From positions 1 to 41,686 of the forward strand of contig PKCY01000296.1 in the NCBI GenBank assembly GCA_002862985.1: DNA of 41,686 nt, written 5' to 3'. The notes beneath the pieces are model-generated. The model was not told the origin of the DNA. It worked only from the letters and a program-made list of their open reading frames with translations, and searched no databases. This stretch comes from Haliea sp. (GTDB lineage Bacteria > Pseudomonadota > Gammaproteobacteria > Pseudomonadales > Halieaceae). Within the stretch, counting starts at the first letter, position 1. Each line of letters starts with the position of its first letter. Below, one piece after another: positions 23,962 to 33,678 of this stretch. A program made the position numbers and the translations under genes.

Positions 23962-25197
23962 TCAGGCGCTGATCGCTCGCAGTATCCCGCGACATTCATC
24001 CCGGCTGATAAATCGCGGGGAGGGATAGTTTCCACCTTCAGTCAACGCAGCATCGGTCAACGTCTCAACATCACCGGCTTGAATGACATCGGTTGTTCGC
24101 GGAATCCCAATTACCTCGTTAAGCGCCCATACGCGATCTATTAAAGTGCGCGCCAGTGCGCCGCTGCCATCGGAGCGATCACCCATGCCGCAGTAAACTG
24201 CGATTTCCGCCAGTTTTTCTGTGGCGTCATCTACCATTAACTCCAGCACATGGGGTAATACGATGGCATTGCCCAGACCGTGCGGTACGCCGTATTTTGC
24301 GCCCAGGTTGTGCGAAATGGCATGCACATAGCCCACCAGCGCGTTCGTAATGGCCAGTCCCCCGTAGTGCGATGCCAGCGCCATTGCTTCTCGCGCTTCC
24401 AGATTCTCTCCGTTACTCCAGGCTTCTTCCAGGTTATCGAACACGAGACGGCAGGCCGCAAGCCCATAATAGTTGGTTTCGTCTGTCTCCCATCGTCCGA
24501 TATACGACTCTATGGCGTGTGTGAGTGCGTCCATGCCCGTTGCAGCGGTAATATGTGGGGGCAAGCCGCGCATCACTTCCGGATCGAGCGCGGCAGCTTT
24601 TGGTATCAGGCTGGCGTCTATCACAGCGCCTTTTGCATGTGTTTCATTATTGGAAATTACAGCGATAAACGTCGCTTCTGAACCTGTTCCGGCGGTCGTA
24701 GGTACGGCAAAGAATGGCGCGGCCGGCAGTTTGCATTGCCCGATGCCGATGCAGTCAGCCGAGTTGCAATCGTTCGCCGCCCCCAAAGCAATAACTTTCG
24801 CTGCATCGATAGAGGAGCCGCCGCCAAAGGCGAGCACAGAGTCACAGCGTTCCTGCCTGTAACAGGTAATACCAGCGTCCACTACCTGCTCGGTGGGGTC
24901 TGGTAGTACGCCGTCAAAAACCGCAGTCTCCACGCCGGCCTTGTGTAGAGCATGCAACGTAGTGTCCAGTACGCCAAGATCGCGCAGCGGTTTATCAGTT
25001 ACGACAAGAATTTTCTTGAAACCAAATCGGGCGATGGCCTGGCTCAGCTGAATTCTGGATCCTGAGCCCAGGTATATCATCGGCTTGGGCTGTGGCTTTA
25101 GGAACACAGTAGTGGCCAGGGCCTGGCGCAGTCGGTAGTAAAATTTCTTGTGTATTGCCGTCACGGTTATTTCCTCTGCTTGTTGCACGCAATCCAC
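23962..25197 (-). CDS. Iron-type (group III) alcohol dehydrogenase
   Basis: This 411-residue NAD(P)-dependent, metal-containing alcohol dehydrogenase has the cofactor motif FGGGSSIDAAK, then VPTTAGTGSEAT, GMDALTHAIESY and the metal-binding block AISHNLGAKYGVPHGLGNAIVLPH, whose histidines, with an upstream Asp, hold Fe2+ or Zn2+. A short extension (about 40 residues) precedes the usual start of the fold. Substrates in this family range from 1,3-propanediol and lactaldehyde to 4-hydroxybutyrate and long-chain alcohols, and sequence alone does not decide. It lies 122 bp downstream of the RND permease on the same strand and is convergent with the lipase lipoprotein gene. It could oxidise lipid-derived alcohols, in keeping with the surrounding genes. 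Confidence 0.92.
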   Translation of the reverse strand: MDCVQQAEEITVTAIHKKFYYRLRQALATTVFLKPQPKPMIYLGSGSRIQLSQAIARFGFKKILVVTDKPLRDLGVLDTTLHALHKAGVETAVFDGVLPDPTEQVVDAGITCYRQERCDSVLAFGGGSSIDAAKVIALGAANDCNSADCIGIGQCKLPAAPFFAVPTTAGTGSEATFIAVISNNETHAKGAVIDASLIPKAAALDPEVMRGLPPHITAATGMDALTHAIESYIGRWETDETNYYGLAACRLVFDNLEEAWSNGENLEAREAMALASHYGGLAITNALVGYVHAISHNLGAKYGVPHGLGNAIVLPHVLELMVDDATEKLAEIAVYCGMGDRSDGSGALARTLIDRVWALNEVIGIPRTTDVIQAGDVETLTDAALTEGGNYPSPRFISRDECRGILRAISA

Positions 25198-25319
25198 GAT
25201 AGCGTAAAAGTGGGTGAATACCCAAGTTGTGTCATAGGTAGTTTAATCGGTGTGCTTCATAACGTTAAGACGTGTCGGCCAGTTCTACCAAAGCCCTCCA
25301 ATATGCGGCTTTCTGCTGG

Positions 25320-28300
25320 TTATCCGGCTAGGGAAGGTTGCTCCTGTGCTGGAAGCGGTTGCTGACCGCGTCGGGTAAAGGGCAAATAAAATACCGGGAT
25401 GACAAATAGCGTAAACAAGGTACCTACTAGCATACCCGCAGTAATCATAAGCCCGATGCTAAAGCGACTGTTCGCCCCCGGTCCGCTGGCGATCACCAGT
25501 GGCCACACGCCCAACACTGTGGCGAATGTCGTCATCAGGATTGGCCGCAGCCGCATTGACGCTGCCTCCAGCACAGCATCGTGACGGGCTTTCCCTTGCA
25601 ACATGAGCTTATTGGAAAATTCCACGATTAGAATGCCGTGTTTGGTGATAAGTCCGATTAGCGTCAGCAGGCCAATCTGTGTGTAGATATTCAGCGTGGC
25701 GAATCCCAATGCTATTGGGACCGCGGCGCCAAAGATTGAGAGCGGCACACTGAGCAACACCACGAAGGGATCGCGGAGGCTATTGAACTGTGCGGCTAGT
25801 ACAAGAAAGATCAGTACAATGGAGAGGGCAAATAGCAGTGGAAATGAGGCCGTTTCCTGCATGAAGCGTTGGGAAGCGCCGGTGTAGCCCCCCTTGAAAT
25901 CTTTAGGTGCGATTTTTTGCAGCGTATCGCGCAAAAATTCCAGTCCTGCGCCCAGGCCGTTGGGCGGCATCATGATTCCCTGAATCGTCGTGCTATTGAG
26001 TTGCTGATACTGGGTCAACTCGTTGGGTTCCACTTCCAATGTGAGCGAAATCACCGCGGAAAGGGGCACCAGCTCGCCGCTGGTCGTGCGCAGGTAGTAT
26101 TTTTCCAGCTCTTGTTTGGTCAGGCGAAAACCACTTCCGGCCTGAGGAATAACCTTGTATGACCGCCCTTGCAGGCTGAAGCGATTAACTTCAGTCTCGC
26201 CCAGCATAATGGCGAGAGTTTCTCCGATATCACGCATGGAAATACCCAAACGGGCTGCGAGTTCCCGATCGATATTAACCTTTACCTCTGGCCGATCAAA
26301 CTTCAGATTTTGGGTAATAAAAATAAAGAGTCCAGACTCTCGGGCTGCCTTTACCAATTCGTCTCCTACACGCATTATTTCACGATAATCTGCAGTGGAG
26401 GCGGCGACAAAGCTCACAGGCAATCCGGCATCGAATCCGGGTAGCGGCGGCGTACCAAAAGCGAACATCTGCATTCCCGCCACGCCACCGAGTTTCTTCT
26501 GAAATTCCGCATGTACTTCCTGTTGTGTTCGCTTTCGCTCGGACCAGGGATGCAGAGTGATACCACCGAAATTGTTGCTGGGAAACATTACTTGCCATGA
26601 GTGGCTGAACTCAGGAATGCCTTTCCATATTTGCACCACTTCGTCCATGAAATAATCAATGTATTCGATGTTAGCGTAGCGCGGAGCAATACCCGTCACG
26701 TAAAGTCCCCCGGTATCTTCTTCCGGGGCCAGCTCCTCCTGTGCTAGCGTAAATAGCACCGGCAAGCTGGCGAGGATGACGGTGGCAAAAAGAATGACTG
26801 CCCCTCGATTACCAAGGCAAATCGACAGTAGGCGCCGATATAGTGCGTTTAGTTGATCAAAGCGCGCGTCGAGCCAGGTCGAAAAACGCCCCTGGTGTTC
26901 TTTGTCCTTGAGGACCCGAGAGCACATCATCGGGCTCAGAGTGAGGGCGACAATGCCGGACACTATTACCGCCCCCGCCAGCGTTAGGGCGAACTCGCTG
27001 AACAGCGCTCCAGTCAGGCCGCCGATAAAACTGATGGGTGCGTAAACGGCGGCCAGTGTTAAGGTCATTGCTATCACCGGCAGGGCGACTTCGCGAGCAC
27101 CTGTCAGAGCAGCCTCTCGGGGAGAGGCGCCTAACTCGATATGTCGGTGCACATTTTCCACTACAACTATCGCATCATCTACCACCAGGCCGATCGCAAT
27201 GACCATGGCAAGTAAGGTCAGCAGATTGAGGGAAAAGCCCATTGCCAACATCAGAAAAACAACGCCAATGAGTGACAGGGGTATGGCCACCAAAGGGATC
27301 AGCACCACCCTGAAAGAACCGAGAAACAGATAAATCACGAGGATGACAATCAAGGCTGCTTCAAACAGCGTAAAAACGACTTCTTTGAGCGCTTCATCGA
27401 TGACAATACTGCCATCCCAATCCAGAAATAACTCCATATCAGCCGGCAAGTTGTCTCTGATGCCCGGTATTGCCTCGTGCACGCGACGAGAAACGTCCAG
27501 TGGGTTTGCGTCGGGAGTTTGCAGCACCGACATAAACACCGCATCGCGTCCACTGGACAGCGTTCTGAACTCAGTAGTTTCCGCGGAGAGTTCCACATCG
27601 GCGACATCCCCCAGCCGCACTCGCTTTTCATCGACCTGGCGAACCACCAGTTTCTCAAAATCCTCTGGCTTTTTCATATCGGTGCGCGCATCGACCGTCG
27701 CACGCACTAAATTGCCTATTGTGGAGCCTGAACTGGCGATGTAGTTGTCGCGCTTAATGGCTTCGCTGATATCGGTCGCCGTTACGCCGAAGGCCGCCAT
27801 GCGTACCGGGTCCAGCCAGATGCGCATCGCCAGGAAGCGACCAAAAATATTGGCTTTTCCTACGCCTTCCAAAGTGGCCAACTCCGGTTGAACATTGCGC
27901 ACCAGATAGTCGGTGATTTGGTACGGAGTCATTTGCTTGCTGTAAAACGCCAGATACATCATGGCGTCGCCGCCCGAAGTGGTGGAGACCACAGGGTCTT
28001 CAATTTCCCGGGGAAGATCACCGCGGGCTTCGTTGACCTTGGCGATGACCTCAGACAATACGTCGCTGCTGTTTTCACCCAGGCGTACGTGCACCTGGAT
28101 TTCGGACAGGCCCGGATTGCTGCTGGAGGACATGTATTCGATGCCTCTGGCCCCGGCGATACTCAGTTGTAATGGGGTGGTGACAAAGCCCTGAACCGTG
28201 CGGGCGCTGGCGCCTCGATAGAAGGTCTCGACATTGATGACGCTGCGCTCAATCTCAGGAAATTCGCGTATATTTACGCGCGAAATCGCGGTGCCCCCCA

Positions 28301-28370
28301 GCAGCAGCAGTAAACTGCTGACGACAATAGCCAGTACCGGGCGTTGTATGAAGTGATCGGTGAAGGCCAT
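25320..28370 (-). CDS. RND efflux permease (HAE1 / AcrB-like)
   Basis: This 1016-residue inner-membrane proton-driven exporter has two homologous halves, each with a first transmembrane helix, a large periplasmic loop and five further helices. The N-terminus (FIQRPVLAIVVS) is typical of the hydrophobe/amphiphile efflux family. The proton-relay aspartates are in helix 4 (GLVVDDAIVVVENV). The second half has VLAAQFNSLRDPFVVLLSVPLSIFG and GLLTLIGLITKHGILIVEF, and the C-terminal tail is short and rich in Gln/Pro. It forms a tripartite pump with the adaptor encoded immediately upstream (adaptor stop TAA abuts this ATG) and an outer-membrane channel, probably TolC-like, not present in the window. 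Substrates unknown. No regulator gene is adjacent. Confidence 0.95.
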   Translation of the reverse strand: MAFTDHFIQRPVLAIVVSSLLLLLGGTAISRVNIREFPEIERSVINVETFYRGASARTVQGFVTTPLQLSIAGARGIEYMSSSSNPGLSEIQVHVRLGENSSDVLSEVIAKVNEARGDLPREIEDPVVSTTSGGDAMMYLAFYSKQMTPYQITDYLVRNVQPELATLEGVGKANIFGRFLAMRIWLDPVRMAAFGVTATDISEAIKRDNYIASSGSTIGNLVRATVDARTDMKKPEDFEKLVVRQVDEKRVRLGDVADVELSAETTEFRTLSSGRDAVFMSVLQTPDANPLDVSRRVHEAIPGIRDNLPADMELFLDWDGSIVIDEALKEVVFTLFEAALIVILVIYLFLGSFRVVLIPLVAIPLSLIGVVFLMLAMGFSLNLLTLLAMVIAIGLVVDDAIVVVENVHRHIELGASPREAALTGAREVALPVIAMTLTLAAVYAPISFIGGLTGALFSEFALTLAGAVIVSGIVALTLSPMMCSRVLKDKEHQGRFSTWLDARFDQLNALYRRLLSICLGNRGAVILFATVILASLPVLFTLAQEELAPEEDTGGLYVTGIAPRYANIEYIDYFMDEVVQIWKGIPEFSHSWQVMFPSNNFGGITLHPWSERKRTQQEVHAEFQKKLGGVAGMQMFAFGTPPLPGFDAGLPVSFVAASTADYREIMRVGDELVKAARESGLFIFITQNLKFDRPEVKVNIDRELAARLGISMRDIGETLAIMLGETEVNRFSLQGRSYKVIPQAGSGFRLTKQELEKYYLRTTSGELVPLSAVISLTLEVEPNELTQYQQLNSTTIQGIMMPPNGLGAGLEFLRDTLQKIAPKDFKGGYTGASQRFMQETASFPLLFALSIVLIFLVLAAQFNSLRDPFVVLLSVPLSIFGAAVPIALGFATLNIYTQIGLLTLIGLITKHGILIVEFSNKLMLQGKARHDAVLEAASMRLRPILMTTFATVLGVWPLVIASGPGANSRFSIGLMITAGMLVGTLFTLFVIPVFYLPFTRRGQQPLPAQEQPSLAG

Positions 28371-29492
28371 TTAGGGAGAGAGATCCACGGAGTCATCGAC
28401 GATCACGCGAGCGTCCCGATACAATTTGTTCTGACCGACCGTCACCACCCATTCGCCGCTGAGAAGACCATCAAGGACTTCGATTTCACCATCGTATGTG
28501 TCGCCTGTCTGCACCACACGTGGTCGCGCTGTCGTTTCCCCTTTGCCTTGTGTCAGGACGTAAACCGTATTGCCATGCAGCGAATAGGTGACTGCAGTTT
28601 CGGGGACCGTAACGACGCGAACTGGTTGGTCCAAGTCGACAATCAGACGGGCAAACATGCCAGGGAGGAGGCCCATACTATTTTCCAGCTTGGCGCGCAG
28701 CAGCAAATTTCGGGTGCCCGTGTCTACACTGGCATCCAATGCAGCCAAACTCGCTTTAAATACCTTATCTGGGAAGGCCGGAGTGAGTACATCGATCTTC
28801 AATCCAGGCCGTAAAGTGGGGAAGTACCTGTCGGGAACAGAGAAGTCGATTTCCAGTTCGCTGAGGTCCTGTAAGTTGGTGATAGGTGTTCCCGACTCGA
28901 TATAGTCGCCCACTTTGACCTTCATGATGCCAGTGGTGCCGGCAAATGGTGCCACGATGCGCTTGTTGGCCAGTCGGGCATCGGTTTCTGCGAGCTGTGC
29001 GATGGCGCTGTCCAGATTGGCCTGAGAGTTGTCGTATTGGCTCTGGGGTATGGATTTGTTTTTGACCAGACTTGCGTCGCGTTCGAACAGCAGGCGGGCG
29101 AGTGTTAAATTTGCTTCCTGTCGACGCAGACTGGCGCGTTCCACGCTGTCGTTGAGCGTGAGGATGGCCTGTCCGACGGCCACCTGTTCACCGGAACGCA
29201 CCTCGATGGCAATAATCTCGCCGCTGGTTTCTGCGCTTAATTCTACGCCGCGGGTTGCGCGAATGGTGCCTACAGCTTCGAGTCGCGACGGCCAGACCGC
29301 AGATTGTGCGGTTGCGGCTGCGATAGTGATCGGGGGTGGCGTAAAATCCATGCCGTCGAGCGTGGAGAATTTGTTGTACAGATAGCCCGCCACACTGCCA
29401 AATATAAGCAATAACAGTAGGACAACAAAAGTATATGCGCGCAAAGGCCTGCCTCTCGTGCGTATTTGAATTACGTTGAGCCGCAATATCAT
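28371..29492 (-). CDS. RND efflux periplasmic adaptor (membrane fusion protein)
   Basis: This membrane fusion protein links the RND permease to an outer-membrane channel. An N-terminal hydrophobic anchor (about residues 18-38 of the product) is followed by a lipoyl-like half motif (RGVELSAETSGEIIAIEVRSGEQV), a helical hairpin rich in Gln, Ala and Arg (about 85-150), the second lipoyl half (RIVAPFAGTTGIMKVKVGDYI), and beta-barrel and membrane-proximal domains. The frame is open from a GTG at 29534, but ATG at 29492 (373 residues) puts the anchor at a usual distance; neither has a strong ribosome-binding site. Its TAA is directly followed by the permease ATG. No lipobox is visible, so it is anchored by the helix. 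Confidence 0.92.
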   Translation of the reverse strand: MILRLNVIQIRTRGRPLRAYTFVVLLLLLIFGSVAGYLYNKFSTLDGMDFTPPPITIAAATAQSAVWPSRLEAVGTIRATRGVELSAETSGEIIAIEVRSGEQVAVGQAILTLNDSVERASLRRQEANLTLARLLFERDASLVKNKSIPQSQYDNSQANLDSAIAQLAETDARLANKRIVAPFAGTTGIMKVKVGDYIESGTPITNLQDLSELEIDFSVPDRYFPTLRPGLKIDVLTPAFPDKVFKASLAALDASVDTGTRNLLLRAKLENSMGLLPGMFARLIVDLDQPVRVVTVPETAVTYSLHGNTVYVLTQGKGETTARPRVVQTGDTYDGEIEVLDGLLSGEWVVTVGQNKLYRDARVIVDDSVDLSP

Positions 29493-29598
29493 CAAAACAG
29501 CGAGTATTCTATGTGCTTTGCGTCCTGGGTGCACCTACAGTGACCAAATCGAGCCAAAAGTGAACCCTCCAAGCGTTGAAATGAATGTTGTCCTGCGC

Positions 29599-29627
29599 TT
29601 GACAGGAGCGGTTTGTAGGTCTGTTAA
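29599..29627 (+). promoter_or_regulatory. Possible sigma-70 promoter for patatin gene
   Basis: A perfect -35 box TTGACA (29599-29604) is followed after 17 bp by TGTTAA (29622-29627), a poor -10. It lies about 100 bp upstream of the TTG start at 29724 and is the best candidate in the divergent gap. Read by eye only. Confidence 0.3.
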
Positions 29628-29708
29628 GTGACGATGCAGTGCTAGGCGATGTGCACCATTTGGCTTATCCTAGGTACTCTGTGCAAGCAGCGAGTAAACA
29701 GTACTGAC

Positions 29709-29715
29709 AGGAGAG
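29709..29715 (+). promoter_or_regulatory. Ribosome-binding site deciding a TTG start
   Basis: AGGAGAG is followed by an 8-nt spacer and TTG (29724-29726). It is the best Shine-Dalgarno sequence near the patatin gene and argues for the TTG start rather than the upstream ATG at 29649, whose extra residues do not resemble the family. Confidence 0.75.
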
Positions 29716-29723
29716 ATACACCC

Positions 29724-31394
29724 TTGAAAAACGCGCGTAAATTGAAATCTTTGCAGAAACACATGGACCAGGCTTTGGGCTATGAATCGTGGAGCGACGC
29801 TGCCAAAGAGCATGATCGACTGTCGGGCCAAAAGCGCTGGCGCGAGGTGGACCAGACCAGCCAGTATGACTACGCTCAGATTCGACTACGACTGGATACA
29901 TTACGAAGATTGCGCGCGCGGCACGACTATCAGGGACTGTTATTCACGCTCAATGAGGGTATTCATGGCAACATGGGGGGTATGGGTCGCCACAGCCTCT
30001 ACAGTCGCGCGAAATTTGGCACGAAAACCCTGATCGAGCAATATATCGACGAGGTAGACGACTCACTGCGTTTTCTCGCGGAGCTGGATACGGATGAAAT
30101 AGACGTGCAGCAGAAACTCGATTTTTTCTATCGGGCTAATATTTGTTTTGGCCGCTCTGCTCTCATGTTAAGTGGAGGTGGCGTACTTGGGTTCTACCAC
30201 CTGGGTGTCGTCAAAAACCTGCTGGATCAGGATTTGCTGCCGCGGGTCATTTCCGGATCAAGTGCCGGTTCCCTGGTTGCGGGAACCCTGGGAACACATA
30301 GCGACAAGGAATTGCAGCGATTTTACGATCCCGCGAATGTGCTCTCTGAGGTTGAGCGGGAAGGGAGTCTCTTTACTCTGATGTTTTTTGGGGCGAATCC
30401 ACAGATTGATGTGGCTGATCTGGAGAAGCTTATTGCACGAATGATTCCCGATTTGACCTTCCAGGAAGCGTACGAGAAAACAGGTAGACAGATTAGTATA
30501 TCGATTGCACCGGCGGAGTTGCATCAGCGATCGAGGTTGCTCAATGCCATCACGTCACCCAATGTCTACGTACGGGCTGCGGTAATGGCATCCTGCGCTG
30601 TGCCTGGTGTGTTTCCGCCAGTGATGTTGATGGCTAAAAATCAGCACGGAGAGCCTCAGCCCTATCTTCCTACGCGTAAATGGGTGGACGGTTCTATTGC
30701 GGACGACCTTCCTGCCAAGCGTCTTCAGCGTCTTTACTCCACCAATCATTATATCGTGAGCATGGTAAACCCTATTGCTATACCGTTCCTCAAGAGCGAT
30801 GGGGAGCGGAATGCGCTGAATGCTGCACTGGGTACTTTGGGCATTGGCGTTGGACGCGAAGTGTTGAATTTCTATCGGGGCATGGTGCAGAAACGTAGCG
30901 AGACCTGGCCTCGATTCAATATGCTGATGAGCAGCATTCACGGACTGATGGATCAGGAGTACAGCGGCGACATTAATATTGTCCCGAATTTTAGCTGGTA
31001 TAATCCGGCCAAGCTCCTCTCCCACCTGTCGGAAACAGATTTGATTGCATTGATTGAAGGCGGCGAGCGCTCCACCTACCCAGTGGTAGAGGCCATTCGG
31101 ACCTGTACCAAGATAAGCCGCACCATGGAGGAAATCCTGCATCGTTTTGAGCAGGGTGATTTGCGTCCAGAGGAATCTGAATATCATCGGCCGCGTACTT
31201 CGCGGCGCCGTCCTACACCTACCCGCGCTGATCGCGAGGCACTACGTGAACACCGGGTGCATTCGGATCAGGTGAAGAAACCTGCGAAAAAGAAACCGGC
31301 CACGAGGCGAAAGAAGAGCACTTCGCAGGCAAAACCGGCGGCAGGTGGTAAACCCTCGTCGAAGGATCGTGAGGGCACTAAGCGGGCGGCCTAG
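29724..31394 (+). CDS. DUF3336-patatin phospholipase
   Basis: This patatin-like acyl hydrolase with an N-terminal DUF3336 domain resembles yeast Tgl triacylglycerol lipases and bacterial relatives. Starting at TTG 29724 it has 556 residues. DUF3336 spans roughly 1-130. The patatin core begins at LMLSGGG with the glycine-rich oxyanion loop (GGGVLG). The Ser-Asp dyad is Ser in GSSAGS (about residue 180) and Asp in WVDGS (about residue 322). The last 70 residues are extremely rich in Lys, Arg, Pro and Ala, a basic tail that could bind membranes or nucleic acid. No signal peptide, so cytosolic or membrane-associated. Likely substrates are phospholipids or stored triacylglycerol/wax esters. It is monocistronic, divergent from the RND pair and convergent with the fatty acid hydroxylase gene. 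Confidence 0.92.
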   Translation: MKNARKLKSLQKHMDQALGYESWSDAAKEHDRLSGQKRWREVDQTSQYDYAQIRLRLDTLRRLRARHDYQGLLFTLNEGIHGNMGGMGRHSLYSRAKFGTKTLIEQYIDEVDDSLRFLAELDTDEIDVQQKLDFFYRANICFGRSALMLSGGGVLGFYHLGVVKNLLDQDLLPRVISGSSAGSLVAGTLGTHSDKELQRFYDPANVLSEVEREGSLFTLMFFGANPQIDVADLEKLIARMIPDLTFQEAYEKTGRQISISIAPAELHQRSRLLNAITSPNVYVRAAVMASCAVPGVFPPVMLMAKNQHGEPQPYLPTRKWVDGSIADDLPAKRLQRLYSTNHYIVSMVNPIAIPFLKSDGERNALNAALGTLGIGVGREVLNFYRGMVQKRSETWPRFNMLMSSIHGLMDQEYSGDINIVPNFSWYNPAKLLSHLSETDLIALIEGGERSTYPVVEAIRTCTKISRTMEEILHRFEQGDLRPEESEYHRPRTSRRRPTPTRADREALREHRVHSDQVKKPAKKKPATRRKKSTSQAKPAAGGKPSSKDREGTKRAA

Positions 31395-31559
31395 AGCTGT
31401 TTAGCTATAGCGTCGTGGCTTGTGTGAATTCTAATTGCGTGGCACAGAATGAGACGCGCCCATCGATAAGTACCCGTCCCATTTTCTTTTCATAGCAATA
31501 TTTCGCATGCAACCTGCGCCGGTACTTGAGGACGAGGCGATAGGCGCTGGGAACAGAAT

Positions 31560-32417
31560 TTAGTTTGCTGCAGAAGGCGTGGCGGCAGGGTCTTGGGTAT
31601 CGCCCTGACCGGGCTTCCACCCCGGCGGTTTAGTCCACAGTTGTCTTACCAACCCTATCGATCTGGCTCGTCCGGTATCACGCAATAATTTATACCATTC
31701 GGTGAAAGCGATTTTCAGTGGATGGTAAGTGTGGATGTTATTGATCAGACCATAACGCACCGGCGCAATCTCCGGCTCAAAGGTGCCAAATAGTCGATCC
31801 CAGATTATCAGCAGGTTGGCATAGTTTTTGTCGATGTACTCCGGGTTCGAACCGTGGTGCGCGCGGTGGTGGGAGGGAGTGACAAATATCCACTCCAGCG
31901 GCCGCCATAATTTGCTTACGGTTTCGGTGTGGGTCCAGAAACCATAAATGGTTGCCACGGCACCGGCGCTGGCAATGACCAGCGGGTGGAAGCCTAACAG
32001 CGGAAGCGGCCAGTAAAACATTACGATGGTGAGCGGCCCGGTGGGAGACTGCCGCAGTGCGGTGCCGAAGTTCATGTGTTCGCTGGAATGGTGTACCACA
32101 TGCGCACACCACAGGAAGCGAACACGGTGAGACGCGCGGTGATACCAGTAGAAGAAAAAGTCCAGCACCACCAGCGTAAACAACCATTGGAGTGGGCTGC
32201 TCTCCATATCAAACAGCCGAAACTGGTAGAGGAAAAAATACAGGCCAATTACCAGGCCGTCCACGCCCAGTTTTACGAGGATATTCATACTCAGCTGAGA
32301 CATGGAGCCGCCGAAGTCACGCCCGATGTAGGCATTCCGTCCGCGAGTAGCAGTGATGACGGCTTCTGCGAGTATCAGTAGGGCAAAGATTGGGAGGGCG
32401 AGTACTTTGAGGTCCAT
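31560..32417 (-). CDS. Sterol desaturase / fatty acid hydroxylase superfamily membrane protein
   Basis: This 285-residue integral membrane di-iron oxygenase has four or five hydrophobic segments and the three histidine boxes HRASH (His93, His97), HVVHH (His106, His109, His110) and SHHRAHH (His183, His184, His187, His188), with a further His at 163. These bind a di-iron centre that inserts oxygen or desaturates lipid substrates. Length is typical for bacterial members, which act on sterols, carotenoids, alkyl-glycerols or fatty acids; the substrate is not readable. It lies 31 bp downstream of the acyl-CoA dehydrogenase gene and is likely the last gene of the kinase-ECH-thiolase-ACAD operon. 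A hydroxylase in a hydroxy-acid operon is suggestive but unproven. Confidence 0.92.
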   Translation of the reverse strand: MDLKVLALPIFALLILAEAVITATRGRNAYIGRDFGGSMSQLSMNILVKLGVDGLVIGLYFFLYQFRLFDMESSPLQWLFTLVVLDFFFYWYHRASHRVRFLWCAHVVHHSSEHMNFGTALRQSPTGPLTIVMFYWPLPLLGFHPLVIASAGAVATIYGFWTHTETVSKLWRPLEWIFVTPSHHRAHHGSNPEYIDKNYANLLIIWDRLFGTFEPEIAPVRYGLINNIHTYHPLKIAFTEWYKLLRDTGRARSIGLVRQLWTKPPGWKPGQGDTQDPAATPSAAN

Positions 32418-32448
32418 AGTCGGATACTAACAAATCCGTTGTGTAAGA

Positions 32449-33672
32449 TCAGGAGTCGGCGTAACGATTAATCACCTGTTTCCCCAAGGCCATCTGATGC
32501 ACCTGGTCGGGGCCGTCTGCCTGGCGACACCAGCGCGCGTAGTTGAACGCTTCAGCCATGCAGTAGTCTGCTGTGAGCCCGCCGGCGCCGTGCATTTGCA
32601 TGCAGCGATCGATAATGTTCTGCACCAGTAAGGGTACCGTGGTTTTGCTGGCTGCGATCATATCCAGTGCCGCCTTGGCGCCGACCTCGTCCATTTTTTT
32701 GCAGGTTTTGAGGACCAGTAATCGCGCCATTTCTATTTCTGAAAAACTGCGAGCGATATCTTCGCGAACGGACTGATGCTGGCTCAGAGTGCGGCCGAAG
32801 GTGGTGCGCGAGGCCACGCGTTTGCAAGCCAGTTCCAGCGAGCGTTGTGCCGCCCCAATCAGACGCATGCAGTGGTGGATTCTGCCTGGCCCCAGTCGTC
32901 CCTGAGCGATTTCAAAGCCTCTGCCTGCGCCTAGCAATACGTTTTCCAGTGGCACGCGTACATTCTTAAACACTATCTCGGCGTGACCGATAGGGGCGTC
33001 GTCATAACCCAGTGTTGTGAGCGGCCGAATCAATTGTAGGCCTGGCGTATCTTTCGGAACCAGTACCTGTGTCTGCTGCTGGTGGCGATTGGGGTTATCC
33101 GGGTCCGACTTTCCCATTACGATAAAGATACGGGTGCGCTCGTACAGCGCGCCGGTGATAAACCATTTGCGACCGTTTAATAACCATTCATCACCATCTT
33201 GCACAATGCCAAGTTCAATATTAGTGGCATCCGAGGAGGCGACCTGCGGCTCTGTCATGGCGTAAGAGGAACGAATATCCCCTTCTAATAGTGGCGTAAG
33301 CCATTGCGCTTGTTGTGCCGCCGTGGCGTACTTCATGAAAACTTCCATATTGCCGGTGTCCGGCGCATTGCAATTGAACACCTCCGGCGACCACAGCACC
33401 CGGCCCATTGTTTCAGCAAGGGGAGCGTACTCGAAATTCGTCAGACCGCCGTGATCGCTGAACTCTGCCAGGGAGGGCGGTATGAACAGGTTCCACAGAC
33501 CAGCTGCTTTTGCCTTGGTCTTTAGTTCATCCATGATAGGAAGGTAGCTATAGCGGTTTGCTGCCGAATGTAATTGCGCGGTGTATTCACCTTCCCGAGG
33601 ATAAATGTGCTCCGCCATAAAGGCCGTAAGTTGTTCCTGATAGCGTAGGGATGTTTCACTGAACTCAAACAC
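32449..33672 (-). CDS. Acyl-CoA dehydrogenase (ACAD11-like)
   Basis: This FAD-dependent acyl-CoA dehydrogenase of about 407 residues has the flavin/substrate motifs YAMTEPQVASSDATNIE and GRKWFITGA, and a helical C-terminal domain with MQMHGAGGLTADY and ARWCRQADGPDQVHQ. The last block is the ACAD10/11-like version: where medium-chain dehydrogenase has its catalytic Glu (YEGT), this has Asp in ADGPD. The frame is open to 33792, and ATG 33729 is available. GTG at 33672 gives the family N-terminus (VFEFSETS) and is preceded by GGAG with a 6-nt spacer, so I chose it. It follows the thiolase gene; a 9-bp inverted repeat lies in the gap. Likely partner of the kinase gene upstream. Confidence 0.88.
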   Translation of the reverse strand: MFEFSETSLRYQEQLTAFMAEHIYPREGEYTAQLHSAANRYSYLPIMDELKTKAKAAGLWNLFIPPSLAEFSDHGGLTNFEYAPLAETMGRVLWSPEVFNCNAPDTGNMEVFMKYATAAQQAQWLTPLLEGDIRSSYAMTEPQVASSDATNIELGIVQDGDEWLLNGRKWFITGALYERTRIFIVMGKSDPDNPNRHQQQTQVLVPKDTPGLQLIRPLTTLGYDDAPIGHAEIVFKNVRVPLENVLLGAGRGFEIAQGRLGPGRIHHCMRLIGAAQRSLELACKRVASRTTFGRTLSQHQSVREDIARSFSEIEMARLLVLKTCKKMDEVGAKAALDMIAASKTTVPLLVQNIIDRCMQMHGAGGLTADYCMAEAFNYARWCRQADGPDQVHQMALGKQVINRYADS

Positions 33673-33678
33673 ACGGAA

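Noticed and set aside
30555-31187. 210-codon frame antisense to the patatin gene
   Set aside because: Lies wholly opposite a well-supported patatin domain containing its catalytic Asp; His/Gln-rich composition is that of a shadow frame.
31405-31620. 71-codon minus-strand frame beyond the fatty acid hydroxylase gene
   Set aside because: It overlaps the 3' end of the hydroxylase in another frame, has no ribosome-binding site and no recognisable similarity.
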